From NCBI GenBank assembly GCA_001709035.1, contig LVKA01000016.1, positions 248,001 to 312,000 of the forward strand: DNA of 64,000 nt, in the 5' to 3' direction. The notes below the pieces were generated by a model. It made no database searches. It was not told the origin of the DNA and was given only the letters and a program-made list of their open reading frames with translations. Of the stretch, positions 17,719 through 27,539 are shown one piece after another. Origin of the DNA: Candidatus Thiodiazotropha endoloripes (GTDB lineage Bacteria > Pseudomonadota > Gammaproteobacteria > Chromatiales > Chromatiaceae). The stretch's first letter is position 1. Each line of letters begins with the position of its first letter. The position numbers and the translations under genes are program-made.

Positions 17719-18296
17719 ATCTGCTCACTGCCCTGCCTGCAGAAGCCAAACCACTGATCAAGTGTTTTGCTTTGCAACGGCATCAGCCGGTTGGCGCCAT
17801 CCCGCTCTACACGACACAAGGCATCCATCTGGCCATTTCAGGTCCCGGTTTGAAATCGATAAAGCCAGCGATCAGCTATCTGCAAGCGATGACCCCCAAG
17901 GGAAGCCAACCGGTCTGGATCAATCTTGGGATTTGTGGTCACGGCTCCCTGGCCACCGGAGAACTGCTGCTTGCCAATCAGGTTACAACGCCAGACGGTT
18001 TGCATTGGAAACTACAGAGCCCGGCAGGTTCAATTGCAAATCACGGACAATTGAATTGTGTTGCATCGCCTCAGGCTGTCTACCAACCACAAATGGCCTA
18101 TGATATGGAGTCTTCAGGATTCCTCGCATCCCTGACGCCAACAACGTCTCTGGATCGTGTGCATATTCTCAAGGTTGTCTCCGACAATCCCGAAAACGGG
18201 ATTGAAACGATTAACGCCAAACGGGTAAACAGTTTGATAACAGATCAAATTTCCCTGATCAGGGAATTTATCGAAAAGGTCTCTGAAGATGGGTGA
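17697..18296 (+). CDS. Nucleoside phosphorylase-like (PNP/UDP family) protein
   Basis: The 199-residue protein resembles the small PNP_UDP_1/MTA-SAH nucleosidase-like enzymes, some called hopanoid-associated phosphorylases. Visible features are the N-terminal LLTALPAEAKPLI strand-turn, the glycine motifs LAISGPGL and INLGICGHG, and the acidic-Met segment YDMESSGF, which in this fold contacts the ribose. The start is TTG at 17697 with AGGAG 8 bases upstream, overlapping the end of the glycosyltransferase gene by 22 bases. It overlaps the SDR gene by 8 bases. Substrate unknown; a salvage or scavenging role is likely. Confidence 0.7.
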   Translation: MQHRRQLNLLTALPAEAKPLIKCFALQRHQPVGAIPLYTTQGIHLAISGPGLKSIKPAISYLQAMTPKGSQPVWINLGICGHGSLATGELLLANQVTTPDGLHWKLQSPAGSIANHGQLNCVASPQAVYQPQMAYDMESSGFLASLTPTTSLDRVHILKVVSDNPENGIETINAKRVNSLITDQISLIREFIEKVSEDG

Positions 18297-19008
18297 TCAA
18301 GCCAGAAGGAAGTTGCTGATTAGCGGCGCCACCCACGGCATTGGCAAGGCCATCTCCCGATCTCTGCTTGAGCAGGGCAATGAGGTTGTCGGAATTGGAC
18401 GGGATTTCAGTGCATGGACTGATCCACCAGACCGGCTTCACAAGGTAACATTCGATCTGTCCGATCTAGAGCGTTTACCTGACTGTCTGAATCAGATCAT
18501 TCGCTCCCACCCGGATCTGGATGGCGTTGTTCTGAATGCTGGCTATGGTCAATTCGGTTCACTTGAGGAGTTCTCATTTCAACAGATCCGCCAGATGATC
18601 GATGTCAATCTGACACAGCACATCTATACTGCCAGAGCGATGGTTCCCCAGCTGAAAAAGCTGGGCCGAGGTGACATCATCATCATCGGATCCGAATCAG
18701 CCCTGAGTGGTGGCAAGCGAGGCAGCCTCTACAGTGCCTGCAAATTCGCGCTGCGGGGATTTGCCCAGTCCCTGCGGGCTGAATGCAGTACCAGCGGAGC
18801 CCGGGTCTGCCTGATCAATCCGGGTATGGTTGCCAGTGATTTCTTCAACGAATTGGATTTCAGGCCGGGTGATGCCCCGGAAAACCACCTGCGGGTTGAG
18901 GATATCGCAGAGGCGGTCCATTGGGTACTGAACGCCCATCCAGGCACTGTGTTTGATGAAATCAATCTCAATCCGCTGAAGAAAGTCATCCAGTTCAACC
19001 CCTCATGA
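18289..19008 (+). CDS. SDR-family oxidoreductase
   Basis: The 239-residue short-chain dehydrogenase is predicted to use NAD(P). The Rossmann motif is LISGATHGIGKAI (~10-22), followed by NAGYG (~83), a catalytic Ser (GSESALSG) and YSACK (Y-x-x-x-K). The segment NPGMVASDFFNELDF follows. It overlaps its neighbours on both sides (8 bases before and 4 bases after, ATGA), so it is translationally coupled. The substrate cannot be assigned. Family resemblance is to small cytosolic classical SDRs similar to YbbO/YdfG types. Confidence 0.85.
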   Translation: MGDQARRKLLISGATHGIGKAISRSLLEQGNEVVGIGRDFSAWTDPPDRLHKVTFDLSDLERLPDCLNQIIRSHPDLDGVVLNAGYGQFGSLEEFSFQQIRQMIDVNLTQHIYTARAMVPQLKKLGRGDIIIIGSESALSGGKRGSLYSACKFALRGFAQSLRAECSTSGARVCLINPGMVASDFFNELDFRPGDAPENHLRVEDIAEAVHWVLNAHPGTVFDEINLNPLKKVIQFNPS

Positions 19009-19727
19009 AATTTGAATTCCAACCCATCGGTATTATCCAATCCTGCTTCAAGGAGAAGTTCGGTATCCCACGTCAGTCGGGGCTGATCCCTGAGGCCGAG
19101 GCGATATTGACTATCCTCCCACCCTACAATCGTGCGGAGGCGTTTCGTGATATCGAGGGTTATTCACACTTGTGGCTCAGTTTTGTGTTTCACGCGGCGA
19201 TCAGGGATCAGTGGAAACCGACTGTACGCCCACCCCGGCTTGGTGGAAACCAGCGTGTCGGGGTGTTTGCCACACGCAGCCCGTTTCGGCCCAATCCCAT
19301 CGGACTCTCGGTGGTGAAGCTGATCGATCTGGAGTTCTCGGCACAACAGATCAAACTGAAGCTGGGCGGCGTAGACCTGTTGGATGGCACACCTGTGCTG
19401 GATATAAAGCCCTATGTACCCTATTCCGACGCCATCCCGGATGCTACAGCCGGTTTTGCACCGACACCACCTGGCAAAGAGATTCAACTCAATTTCAGCC
19501 GGCAAGCTGAGTCTGAGTTACAAAAGCACTCTGCTGATCAGATTACCCAACTGAAACGGCTCATTTATCAGATATTGTCCAACAATCCCCGTCCATCCTA
19601 TCTGGAGCAAGAAAAACGTAACCGATTTGGGATGCGGCTTTATGATTTCAACATCATTTGGGAGGTTGAAGACGACCGATATCTGATCACTGAATTATCC
19701 CCGCTCAGCGATCAACCGTTTACTTGA
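19005..19727 (+). CDS. trmO: tRNA (t6A37) N6-methyltransferase TrmO (TsaA/YaeB)
   Basis: Methylates N6 of threonylcarbamoyl-adenosine at position 37 of tRNA-Thr with S-adenosylmethionine. The 240-residue protein has the single-sheet barrel domain with the conserved IGIIQSCFKEKFGIPRQSGL start, EGYSHLWLSFVFH, and VGVFATRSPFRPNPIGLSVV. The C-terminal domain includes the LIYQILSNNPRPSYL helix and the RFGMRLYDFNIIW segment seen in E. coli TrmO. The start ATG overlaps the SDR stop codon (ATGA). It is the last gene of this run. Confidence 0.93.
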   Translation: MKFEFQPIGIIQSCFKEKFGIPRQSGLIPEAEAILTILPPYNRAEAFRDIEGYSHLWLSFVFHAAIRDQWKPTVRPPRLGGNQRVGVFATRSPFRPNPIGLSVVKLIDLEFSAQQIKLKLGGVDLLDGTPVLDIKPYVPYSDAIPDATAGFAPTPPGKEIQLNFSRQAESELQKHSADQITQLKRLIYQILSNNPRPSYLEQEKRNRFGMRLYDFNIIWEVEDDRYLITELSPLSDQPFT

Positions 19728-19991
19728 ATCAATATGCGGTGAGAGAGATTGCCACTCTGTGTCCACAGAGTTGTTAAAATCTCTAAAAAAGCAACCTATC
19801 AATGATATCCCCCCTTTCGGCGAACACCACAAAACGTTATTATTCTCAATTAGAGACAAACAGTTAGACTTAAAATCGAAGGTAGCACTTCGGATAACAT
19901 AAGTTTCCTGTAAGGATGGACACACCGCCGCTTGCCGGTTTTGCGCCAAAAATTCATTCGTCATCAACCCTGGGCTAAAGACTCGACCCCT

Positions 19992-22451
19992 ATGAGCAGT
20001 GATATTTCCAGTAAAACAGCCGCCAGCACAAGCTTGATCGAATCTTTTCTCAATCAGGTACCCGGCAGGATCTCAGCCATCCTGGAAAACTGGCATCAGC
20101 TGGTACAAAGCGACTGGAAAGGGAACCTGATCGACACCCTGATCGAACGAATCTCCACCCTTGCCGAATCGGGCACCAAGTTTGGTGTACCGCAAATCAC
20201 CCAGAGCGGCAACTCACTGATTGGCCATCTGAGCGACTACCATAATACCGGCCTGAAGCCCCAACATGACGACGTGGTGGCCCTGGACGGGCTGATCCAT
20301 GCGTTTAAAGATGCCTCGATACAAGCCTGTAATCAACAGGCTGAAGCTCTGGCGAGTAAGCAGCAAGAGGCTCCAGCGGAGGATGGCCAGCGACTCAATG
20401 GAGAACATAAAGTCTATCTGCTGGGCATAGAAGAATCACTTGCCGCAGGTTTGATGAGAAACTTTCAAGCCAAGAATCTTGAAGCCGTACTGATTGAGAC
20501 ACCTGCCGAGATCATCCGTCACTATGACCTCGACCCCAACGAGGCCGATTTCCTGATCAGCCATGTTGATATGCTTGATGAGCTGTTTCCCGAATCGAAA
20601 TCAGGTGGATTATGGAACAAGAGTAACGGTCTACCCGGTCTTCCCGTGGCCTTTATCGCCGATTCATCAGACCTGAAGACAAGGCTGGCTGCGATGCGGG
20701 TCGATGCCTGCGGTTACTGGTCCAAACCGGTTGATCCCTATCTGGTGGCAAAGCGGATCGAAGAGCTCTCCACCACCGGTAGCCATAAGAATTATCGGAT
20801 TTTGATCGTTGAAGACGATCCTGCCCAGGCAGATTTTGCCGACGCGATACTCAGCAAAGCCAATTTCGATTGTCATAGCGTTACCGATCCCCTCAAAGTG
20901 TTGGACGCACTCAATGAGTTCAAGCCGGACCTGATTCTGATGGATCTCTACATGCCGGGAGCCAGTGGATCAGAACTGACGGCGGTGATCAGGGAACAGA
21001 ATGAATACGTCGACATACCGATCGTCTTCCTCTCCGGTGAACAGGATCTGGATAAACAGCTGGCGGCATTGAGCTTTGGCGGTGAAGACTTCCTCTCCAA
21101 ACCGATCGCCCCGAAACATCTGATCAGTACGGTAACCAACAGGATACGGCGCGCCAGTCAGCTCAGTCATCGATTGCCAGGCCACTTCCGCAGTGAAAAA
21201 GAGATCGGTCTGCACAGCAGAAACTATCTTTTGGAACGCCTGGATGCGCTACTGCTTTCGGATTCAGCCCTCAACGAGGTGACCGGTGTATTTTTTCTGA
21301 AGATCGATAAACCGGAAGACCTGGTTGCCTCGGTCGGCATAGGCGGGCTAGACGTAGTGCTTGCGGAAGTCGCCAAACACCTGAAAAACCAGCTGACATC
21401 ACAGGATATTCTGACCCGATTTGGTAACAGCAGCCTAAGTCTGCTTGTCATGCGTAGTGATCAGGCGGCGCTAACAGCACTTGGCGAAAATCTATGCAAG
21501 CACCTCAGTCAGCAGATCATCGAAGTTGAAAACACCACCCTTGGTGTAACCCTCAGCATCGGCATCTACCCGGTGGAACCGGGAAATCAGGATTCCCGTG
21601 CGATCATTGCACATGCACAGATCGCCAGTCGTCAGGCCACTGAAGCGGGTGGTAATCAGGTACAAGTCTTTGTTCCTGAGAAAAAGAGCGAGAGTGAAGA
21701 GGACAAAGCCCACGATATGGAGGCATTGATCCTGAAAGCCCTGGATGAGGACTATTTTGAAGTCTTCTTCCAGCCTGTGGTGGCCCTGCAGGGATCCACC
21801 CTCGCCCACTACCAAACCCTGCTGAGGCTGCAGGAACCTGACGGGAACCTGCATGCGGCAGCCGATTTCATACCGGCCGCAGAAGAAGCCGGTCTGATCA
21901 GTAAGGTAGACCAGTGGACAACCCGGCGTGCCATAGCCGTGATCAATGAACACCGAAAACAGGGTACGCCACTGCATCTGTTCGTCTCTCAATCAGCCGA
22001 TCTACTGGACAACATGGAGCGACTGACCTGGCTAAAAGACAAGCGGCGCGGCGGGCAATTGGCCCCAAACACGCTGACTTTCGAATTCAATATTCATGAA
22101 GTTGCCAAATCAATGAAATCGGCAAAGATCTGTTTCGAAGTGTTGCAAAAAATGGGCATCTCCACCCTTTTAACCCGGGTCTCCATAAACCCGGAAACCG
22201 AACGGGTACTGCAACATTTGCCGATCAGTTATATCAAACTGGATAGAAGTCTCCTGCTCGATGCCGGGGATGAGGTGAAACAGCTGGTTGAAATGGTGCA
22301 TAAACGCAACATCAAAGTCATTGCTCCCCAGGTTGAGGATCCACGCAGTATCGCTCTGTTGTGGAGCAGCGGCGCCGACTATGTACAGGGCAACTTTGTA
22401 CAGAGACCGGAGAGCAACCTCATCTATGATTTCAATGAGTCAGTACTCTGA
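19992..22451 (+). CDS. REC-REC-GGDEF-EAL protein with degenerate c-di-GMP motifs (FimX-like)
   Basis: Large signalling protein of 819 residues. Order: N-terminal helical region (~1-130), a diverged receiver-like domain ending YWSKPVDP (~135-255), a canonical receiver (YRILIVEDDPAQADFADAI, phospho-acceptor in LILMDLYMPG, lysine in FLSKPIAP, ~265-385), a GGDEF domain (~415-560) and an EAL domain (~580-819). The GGDEF motif is replaced (RFGNSSLSLL for RYGGDEF) and the EAL motif reads HYQTLLRL, so neither activity is expected. FimX-type proteins with similar loss act as c-di-GMP receptors. The start at 19992 (MSSDISSK) is preferred over an upstream TTG; neither has a strong ribosome-binding site. 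Confidence 0.85.
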   Translation: MSSDISSKTAASTSLIESFLNQVPGRISAILENWHQLVQSDWKGNLIDTLIERISTLAESGTKFGVPQITQSGNSLIGHLSDYHNTGLKPQHDDVVALDGLIHAFKDASIQACNQQAEALASKQQEAPAEDGQRLNGEHKVYLLGIEESLAAGLMRNFQAKNLEAVLIETPAEIIRHYDLDPNEADFLISHVDMLDELFPESKSGGLWNKSNGLPGLPVAFIADSSDLKTRLAAMRVDACGYWSKPVDPYLVAKRIEELSTTGSHKNYRILIVEDDPAQADFADAILSKANFDCHSVTDPLKVLDALNEFKPDLILMDLYMPGASGSELTAVIREQNEYVDIPIVFLSGEQDLDKQLAALSFGGEDFLSKPIAPKHLISTVTNRIRRASQLSHRLPGHFRSEKEIGLHSRNYLLERLDALLLSDSALNEVTGVFFLKIDKPEDLVASVGIGGLDVVLAEVAKHLKNQLTSQDILTRFGNSSLSLLVMRSDQAALTALGENLCKHLSQQIIEVENTTLGVTLSIGIYPVEPGNQDSRAIIAHAQIASRQATEAGGNQVQVFVPEKKSESEEDKAHDMEALILKALDEDYFEVFFQPVVALQGSTLAHYQTLLRLQEPDGNLHAAADFIPAAEEAGLISKVDQWTTRRAIAVINEHRKQGTPLHLFVSQSADLLDNMERLTWLKDKRRGGQLAPNTLTFEFNIHEVAKSMKSAKICFEVLQKMGISTLLTRVSINPETERVLQHLPISYIKLDRSLLLDAGDEVKQLVEMVHKRNIKVIAPQVEDPRSIALLWSSGADYVQGNFVQRPESNLIYDFNESVL

Positions 22452-22683
22452 GGCTGATCACGCCGTTGACCTGATCCCCACCAGGAGTGAATTGACAGCA
22501 AACCGGCGGTCCTGGATCAAGCTCACTCATTTTCGACGACAGACTGGAAACTTGACTTAAATCGCATTCAAAAAGAGAGGATTTCAGCCATTGAATCCGG
22601 GGTTTTGGCTCGTAATATGCATGTTTTTTCATGTATTCAGGCCAACTGCTTGACTGATTAATAGGCACCGGAGGTGAATTATC

Positions 22684-23160
22684 ATGCAAACAATCCCACT
22701 CAAACTCATGATCTCTACCCTTCTGGTTCTCTTTTCACAGAATCTGATGGCTGAAATCGATAACCACCCCAGCCCGATAGATCCTCTTTTAATCAACTCG
22801 ACGAGGACAGCCGAACAGCCTGAATCGACCCACCCTGCCGACAGCAGTGAGACCCGATTCTATCCACGCCCGATGGGACCAGCCTTTGAAGCAGGTGATG
22901 AGAGGCTGAATTGCCGCCAGTTGGATCAGCAGCTTGCCAGTCTTGAATCCGATACATACAGTGCCAAACCCGGATTCTATGAAGACCCCTATGCCGGAGC
23001 TTCGATTTTTGTTGGTGCTGTTTGGGCCCCAGGCGCACTGGCCTATCTGGGCTATTCAGGTGCTGCAGAATACTACGAACAGGATCGGGTCAGTGAAGCA
23101 GAGAACCGGATTGAAGCGCTACGACGGATGAAGGCCAGACTTCGCTGTTATGAGTATTGA
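22684..23160 (+). CDS. Conserved-looking exported protein of unknown function
   Basis: A 158-residue protein with a signal peptide (MQTIPLKLMISTLLVLFSQNLMA, probable cut near residue 23), a polar linker, a short hydrophobic stretch (ASIFVGAVWAPGALAYLGY, ~108-126) and a charged C-terminal helix (VSEAENRIEALRRMKARL). Two cysteines (in LNCRQL and LRCYEY) could form a disulfide. GGAGG lies 8 bases before the ATG at 22684. The stop overlaps the start of the ABC exporter gene by 11 bases, so the two are co-translated; it may work with that transporter. I do not recognise the family. Confidence 0.7.
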   Translation: MQTIPLKLMISTLLVLFSQNLMAEIDNHPSPIDPLLINSTRTAEQPESTHPADSSETRFYPRPMGPAFEAGDERLNCRQLDQQLASLESDTYSAKPGFYEDPYAGASIFVGAVWAPGALAYLGYSGAAEYYEQDRVSEAENRIEALRRMKARLRCYEY

Positions 23161-24988
23161 TGCCGATCAGATCGCCTCACCGCCTGCCATAAGGGAGAAG
23201 AGTTACCGCTGGAGCGAACTGACCCAGATGGTGTTTCAGCATCGTCGGGAGTTGGTTGCCGCCAACCTGATTGCCATCCTGGGAGCTGTTGCTGCCGTTC
23301 CTGTTCCACTGCTGATTCCACTGCTGGTTGACGAAGTTCTGCTCAATCAACCGGGCACAGCGGTGGGCATCATGAACAGTCTGTTTCCGGAACACTGGCA
23401 TGGCCCGGTGCTCTATATTATGGCGGTCCTGGTTTTAACCCTGATTCTGCGCATTTTTGCCCTGATCTTCGGCGTCTGGCAGACCTGGCAGTTTACCCGG
23501 ATCGCCAAGGATGTGATTTTCCATATCCGCCGGGATCTGCTGCATCGGCTGGAACGGATCTCCATGTCCTCCTATGAAACCATGGGCAGTGGCACAGTCG
23601 CTTCTCACCTGGTCACCGACCTGGAAGCGGTCGACACTTTTGTCAGTGTCACCACCAGTAAATTCCTGGTCGCGGCATTGAGCATCATCGGTACAGCCGT
23701 GGTGCTGTTATGGATCAACTGGCCACTGGCCCTGTTCATCCTGTTTCTCAACCCCCTGGTGATCTACTTCACCACAATATTCGGACGCAAAGTCAAACAT
23801 CTCAAAAAAAGGGAGAACTCTGCCTTTCAGGCTTTTCAGGAATCCCTGGAAGAGACACTGGATGCCATTCAACAGATCAGAGCGAGTAATCGGGAACGGC
23901 ACTACATACACCGCATTATCGACAAGGCGGATAATATCCGTAAGCATTCAGCCGCATTCACCTGGAAAAGCGATGCGGCAAATCGACTCTCATTCATGAT
24001 ATTCCTGTTCGGCTTCGATATCTTTCGCGGTGTCAGTATGTTCATGGTGCTCTGGTCAGATCTCACCATTGGCGAAATGCTGGGTGTCTACGCTTACCTC
24101 TGGTTTATGATGGGGCCGGTTCAGGAGGTCTTGAACATTCAGTATTCCTATAACGGGGCCCAGGCCGCGCTCGGTCGAATCAATGCTCTGATGCAGGTCG
24201 ACCTGGAGCCCTGCTATCCGCATAAGCAAAATCCGTTCGAAGGAAAGAAAACGGTCAGTCTGCGCCTGCAGGATCTGAAATTCGCCTATGGCGACGGCCC
24301 CCCCGTACTCAACGGGGTTGAGCTGAACATCGCCGCCGGAGAAAAAGTAGCCTTTGTCGGTGCCAGTGGTGGCGGCAAGACCACCCTGGTACAGATCATC
24401 CTGGGTCTCTACCCGGTGAAGTCCGGTCACGTCTATTTTGATGATGTACCGGTTGAAGAGATCGGCATGGACATCGTGCGCGACCATGTGGCCACCGTCC
24501 TGCAACACCCGGCTCTACTGAATGACAGTGTCAGAATCAATCTCACCCTAGGAAAGGATATTGACGAGGAAAAACTCTGGCAGGCTCTGGAGATTGCACA
24601 ACTGAAAAATACCATCATGGAGATGGAACAGGGGCTGGAAACCCTGATAGGTCGCTTTGGCGTCAGGCTGTCCGGCGGTCAACGGCAACGCCTGGCCATT
24701 GCCCGAATGGTCCTGACCGATCCCAGTGTGGTGATACTCGATGAAGCCACATCGGCACTCGACACCACCACAGAAGGCAACCTTCACTCGGCTCTGCAGG
24801 TGTTTCTCGACGGGCGTACAACGATTATCATTGCACACCGATTGAGCGCCGTGAAACAGGCGGACCGGGTACTGGTGTTTGAAGATGGCCTGGTGGTCGA
24901 AGAGGGACGGCATGATGAGCTGATAGAGAACAATGGCCTCTACAGTACCCTATACGGCCGTCAGGAACAGGGTTCGAACAGTTACTGA
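23150..24988 (+). CDS. ABC-type exporter, fused permease and ATPase (MsbA-like)
   Basis: A 612-residue half-transporter forming a homodimer in the inner membrane. Residues ~30-330 are a type 1 exporter membrane domain with six helices ([20 protein letters not shown] and others). Residues ~365-605 form the ATPase: Walker [14 protein letters not shown]-loop near [10 protein letters not shown], signature [14 protein letters not shown], Walker [13 protein letters not shown], and H-loop IIIAHRLS. Length and layout match lipid or multidrug exporters such as MsbA and LmrA, but the substrate is unknown. Its start overlaps the preceding exported protein gene. Confidence 0.88.
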   Translation: MSIDADQIASPPAIREKSYRWSELTQMVFQHRRELVAANLIAILGAVAAVPVPLLIPLLVDEVLLNQPGTAVGIMNSLFPEHWHGPVLYIMAVLVLTLILRIFALIFGVWQTWQFTRIAKDVIFHIRRDLLHRLERISMSSYETMGSGTVASHLVTDLEAVDTFVSVTTSKFLVAALSIIGTAVVLLWINWPLALFILFLNPLVIYFTTIFGRKVKHLKKRENSAFQAFQESLEETLDAIQQIRASNRERHYIHRIIDKADNIRKHSAAFTWKSDAANRLSFMIFLFGFDIFRGVSMFMVLWSDLTIGEMLGVYAYLWFMMGPVQEVLNIQYSYNGAQAALGRINALMQVDLEPCYPHKQNPFEGKKTVSLRLQDLKFAYGDGPPVLNGVELNIAAGEKVAFVGASGGGKTTLVQIILGLYPVKSGHVYFDDVPVEEIGMDIVRDHVATVLQHPALLNDSVRINLTLGKDIDEEKLWQALEIAQLKNTIMEMEQGLETLIGRFGVRLSGGQRQRLAIARMVLTDPSVVILDEATSALDTTTEGNLHSALQVFLDGRTTIIIAHRLSAVKQADRVLVFEDGLVVEEGRHDELIENNGLYSTLYGRQEQGSNSY

Positions 24989-25050
24989 CCAGACCGGCTT
25001 CTGTGTTGTTATCATATGCAGAATCACACCATCGGTTGAGGAGATTTTTG

Positions 25051-25689
25051 ATGTTTACCGGTATTGTTCAGGGCACCGCCGAAATTGTCGCCATTGAACA
25101 GAAACATAACTTCCGCACACACCGGGCACGCTTCCCCTCAGAGGCGCTGACTGGATTAACCCCGGGGGCATCCATTGCCCATAACGGATGCTGCCTGACC
25201 GTAACCCGGATCGACGGTGAACTGGTCGATTTTGATCTGATGCAGGAGACCCTGAACATTACCAACCTTGGTGAACTCGAGGTAGGTGATGCGGTCAACT
25301 TTGAGCGCGCTGCGAAATATGGTGATGAGATAGGTGGACATGCCATGTCGGGGCACATCCTTTGTACCGCCCAGGTGGTTGATGTGAGGACCTCCGAAAA
25401 CAATCATCAAATCAGATTCTCCCTGCCGCATGCCTGGACAAAATACATCTTCACCAAAGGCTACATAGGCATCGATGGCATCAGCTTGACAATCGGTGAT
25501 GTGGCGGCCAATGAGTTTGAAGTCAACCTGATCCCGGAAACCCTGCAGCGCACCAACATCGGCAGTCGTCAAATCGGTGACCGGGTGAACATTGAGATTG
25601 ATCCGCAGACCCAGGCGATCGTCGATACGGTGACCAACCTACTGCCAGAGCTGTATCAGCGGATGACACACAATCAAGCGGATACTTGA
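25051..25689 (+). CDS. ribE: Riboflavin synthase alpha subunit
   Basis: Converts two 6,7-dimethyl-8-ribityllumazine molecules to riboflavin in the last step of vitamin B2 synthesis. The 212-residue product consists of two lumazine-binding barrels: the first with [11 protein letters not shown] and [14 protein letters not shown], the second with [15 protein letters not shown], followed by the trimerisation tail [15 protein letters not shown]. It is the stand-alone E. coli type. The start at 25051 follows GAGGAG by 7 bases; an upstream in-frame start at 25003 would add an atypical tail. No FMN riboswitch is visible. It lies 62 bp after the ABC exporter gene. Confidence 0.95.
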   Translation: MFTGIVQGTAEIVAIEQKHNFRTHRARFPSEALTGLTPGASIAHNGCCLTVTRIDGELVDFDLMQETLNITNLGELEVGDAVNFERAAKYGDEIGGHAMSGHILCTAQVVDVRTSENNHQIRFSLPHAWTKYIFTKGYIGIDGISLTIGDVAANEFEVNLIPETLQRTNIGSRQIGDRVNIEIDPQTQAIVDTVTNLLPELYQRMTHNQADT

Positions 25690-25708
25690 TACAAAGCTGT
25701 CATCAAGT

Positions 25709-26590
25709 ATGTCAATCGAGCTTGAAAAAGGCACCCTGTGGAGGAAGGTCGTCGACACGACTCAACAGGCCATTGACAATAAAAGCCTGCTTACCATCGA
25801 GACCCACTCCTACAACATCCGGCAGCAAGGCTTGAATTTTACGGTTCGGGTTGCTGAAAACATCAAGCGCAAGAGAGATCAGAAGAGAGTAGCGCCCGAT
25901 TTCAATCCGTTTCTACCGCCGGAAGCCGCGTTGACGGTATGTGACATCTCCACATCCCATATCGCCGTACTGAATAAATTCAATGTGGTTGAACATCACC
26001 TGCTGATTGTCACACGACAGTTCGAATCACAGCAGAGTCTGCTGACCATGACGGATTTTTCTGCGCTCTGCCACTGCCTGCCGGAGTATCCCAGTCTCGG
26101 TTTCTACAATGCCGGGGAAGCTGCCGGCGCCAGCCAGAAACACAAGCATCTGCAAATGGCGCCCTTACCACTCTACGGAGAAACAGAACCCTTCCCATTC
26201 TCAGCGGTTTTTGCAAAACAGAGTGAAACCGACACAATCTCACAACTCACCCAACTGCCGTTCAAACACGCCTTTTGCTGCCTGCCGGAGGGCCTGTTCA
26301 ATAACCCGGAACAGGCGGCAATCCATTGTCACCATCTCTACCACAGGATGCTGGAACGCCTTGAGATCACCAGATTGGCCGGTTCAAAGGAGCAACACCA
26401 CTCAACCCCTTACAATCTACTGGTGACGAAACAATGGATGCTGCTGGTACCACGCACGACAGAGTGCTGGCAGAAGATATCTGTCAATGCGATGGCTTAC
26501 GTCGGCTCACTGTTTGTGATAAATCAGGAGGGATTGAAGCGGCTGGAAGAGTTCGGGCCTGTTAACCTGCTTCGGGCGGTCTCTCAATGA
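25709..26590 (+). CDS. ATP adenylyltransferase (Ap4A phosphorylase)-like protein
   Basis: A 293-residue HIT-superfamily protein related to diadenosine tetraphosphate phosphorylases, which split Ap4A with phosphate to ATP and ADP. Visible are the N-terminal region FLPPEAALTVCDISTSHIAVLNKFNVVEHHLLIVTR, the active-site motif KHKHLQMAPLPL (H-x-H-x-Q), and the C-terminal YNLLVTKQWMLLVPRT segment. Ap4A phosphorylases typical of yeast and cyanobacteria share this layout. It follows ribE by 19 bp on the same strand, so it may be cotranscribed. Alternative nucleotide substrates cannot be excluded. Confidence 0.85.
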   Translation: MSIELEKGTLWRKVVDTTQQAIDNKSLLTIETHSYNIRQQGLNFTVRVAENIKRKRDQKRVAPDFNPFLPPEAALTVCDISTSHIAVLNKFNVVEHHLLIVTRQFESQQSLLTMTDFSALCHCLPEYPSLGFYNAGEAAGASQKHKHLQMAPLPLYGETEPFPFSAVFAKQSETDTISQLTQLPFKHAFCCLPEGLFNNPEQAAIHCHHLYHRMLERLEITRLAGSKEQHHSTPYNLLVTKQWMLLVPRTTECWQKISVNAMAYVGSLFVINQEGLKRLEEFGPVNLLRAVSQ

Positions 26591-26655
26591 ACATCCATAA
26601 CCTTGCAGTAAAATCAAACAGACAAGCTTAAAATAACCTGACACTTGATAAGTTA

Positions 26656-27501
26656 TCACAATGAGAGTGGCTGAAGTGTAATCGCCCTTCCCTGTTGTTC
26701 ACGTTCACTTTCCGGCAAAACATCCATGCTTGGCCACAATCCACTCTCTAATGCCTGACAATAACCATTATCCAGACCAGCCCGCTTCATCACCTGCCGG
26801 GTCTGTCGGTAATCAGTTTTCAATCGATGCCATTGACACTTAACAGAGTCCTCATTGGGTATGAGCAGTAGATACCAACCATCCCGGGTTCCATCATTGG
26901 CTGGCATACCGATCACACCACTATTCAGCCAATATCTGTTTTCCAGTTTTTCAGCAAACGGGATTCCAGCATGGCCACCAATCAATACATCGGTGCCGGC
27001 CAAGGATAACTCATGCCGCTTTATATCCGCCGGAGATGAAGCAAAAACAAATCGGTTGATAGCGCTGACTGCACCATGCACGAGATGAAAGCTGTGGCCA
27101 TTCATTGTGAACTGGATTGCCTTAGGCAGTGTCCCCATCCATGTTTTATCCGCTTCGTTCAATTGTTCACTGCAGTAGGGATACCAGGACTCTGCCAGCA
27201 CTGAACAGCGACTGCCGGATTCAAAACCGCAGCCACAATCCTCACGCCCTGTTGCGAGAGACTCCTCACAATTCCCCATAACGACAGGAATCCCCCACTC
27301 TCTGATCAACTTTACGGTCTCTGCCGGTTGGCCACAGTAGGCAACACAATCGCCATTACAAATCACCTGTGTTGGCGGTAGCTTCAGCTCAGTGGCAACC
27401 TGTAATAGAGCCTGTGTCGCCTGCAGGTTTCCATAGGGACCGCCAAAGATCATTACAGCCTGCTCAAAACAACCCAGATTGAGTACGGCGCTATCAGTCA
27501 C
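26656..27501 (-). CDS. Metallophosphoesterase-like protein with altered first metal motif
   Basis: A 281-residue protein of the calcineurin-like phosphoesterase fold, close to the YfcE/YvnB-type small phosphatases. Motifs in order: AVMIFGGPYGNLQAT (normally D-x-H-G-N at the start), ICNGDCVAYCGQP (GD), VVMGNCEESL (GN[H/E]), HLVHGAVS (H), and IGGHAGIPF (GH). The first aspartate and histidine of metal site 1 are missing, while the other ligands remain. The start is GTG at 27501 with GGGAG 8 bases upstream. Convergent with the Ap4A phosphorylase gene. It may be catalytically changed or use a single metal; substrate unknown. Confidence 0.8.
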   Translation of the reverse strand: MTDSAVLNLGCFEQAVMIFGGPYGNLQATQALLQVATELKLPPTQVICNGDCVAYCGQPAETVKLIREWGIPVVMGNCEESLATGREDCGCGFESGSRCSVLAESWYPYCSEQLNEADKTWMGTLPKAIQFTMNGHSFHLVHGAVSAINRFVFASSPADIKRHELSLAGTDVLIGGHAGIPFAEKLENRYWLNSGVIGMPANDGTRDGWYLLLIPNEDSVKCQWHRLKTDYRQTRQVMKRAGLDNGYCQALESGLWPSMDVLPESEREQQGRAITLQPLSL

Positions 27502-27539
27502 TCTTATAACTCCCTCGTCAACCTGAAGTTGCCAGCCGC

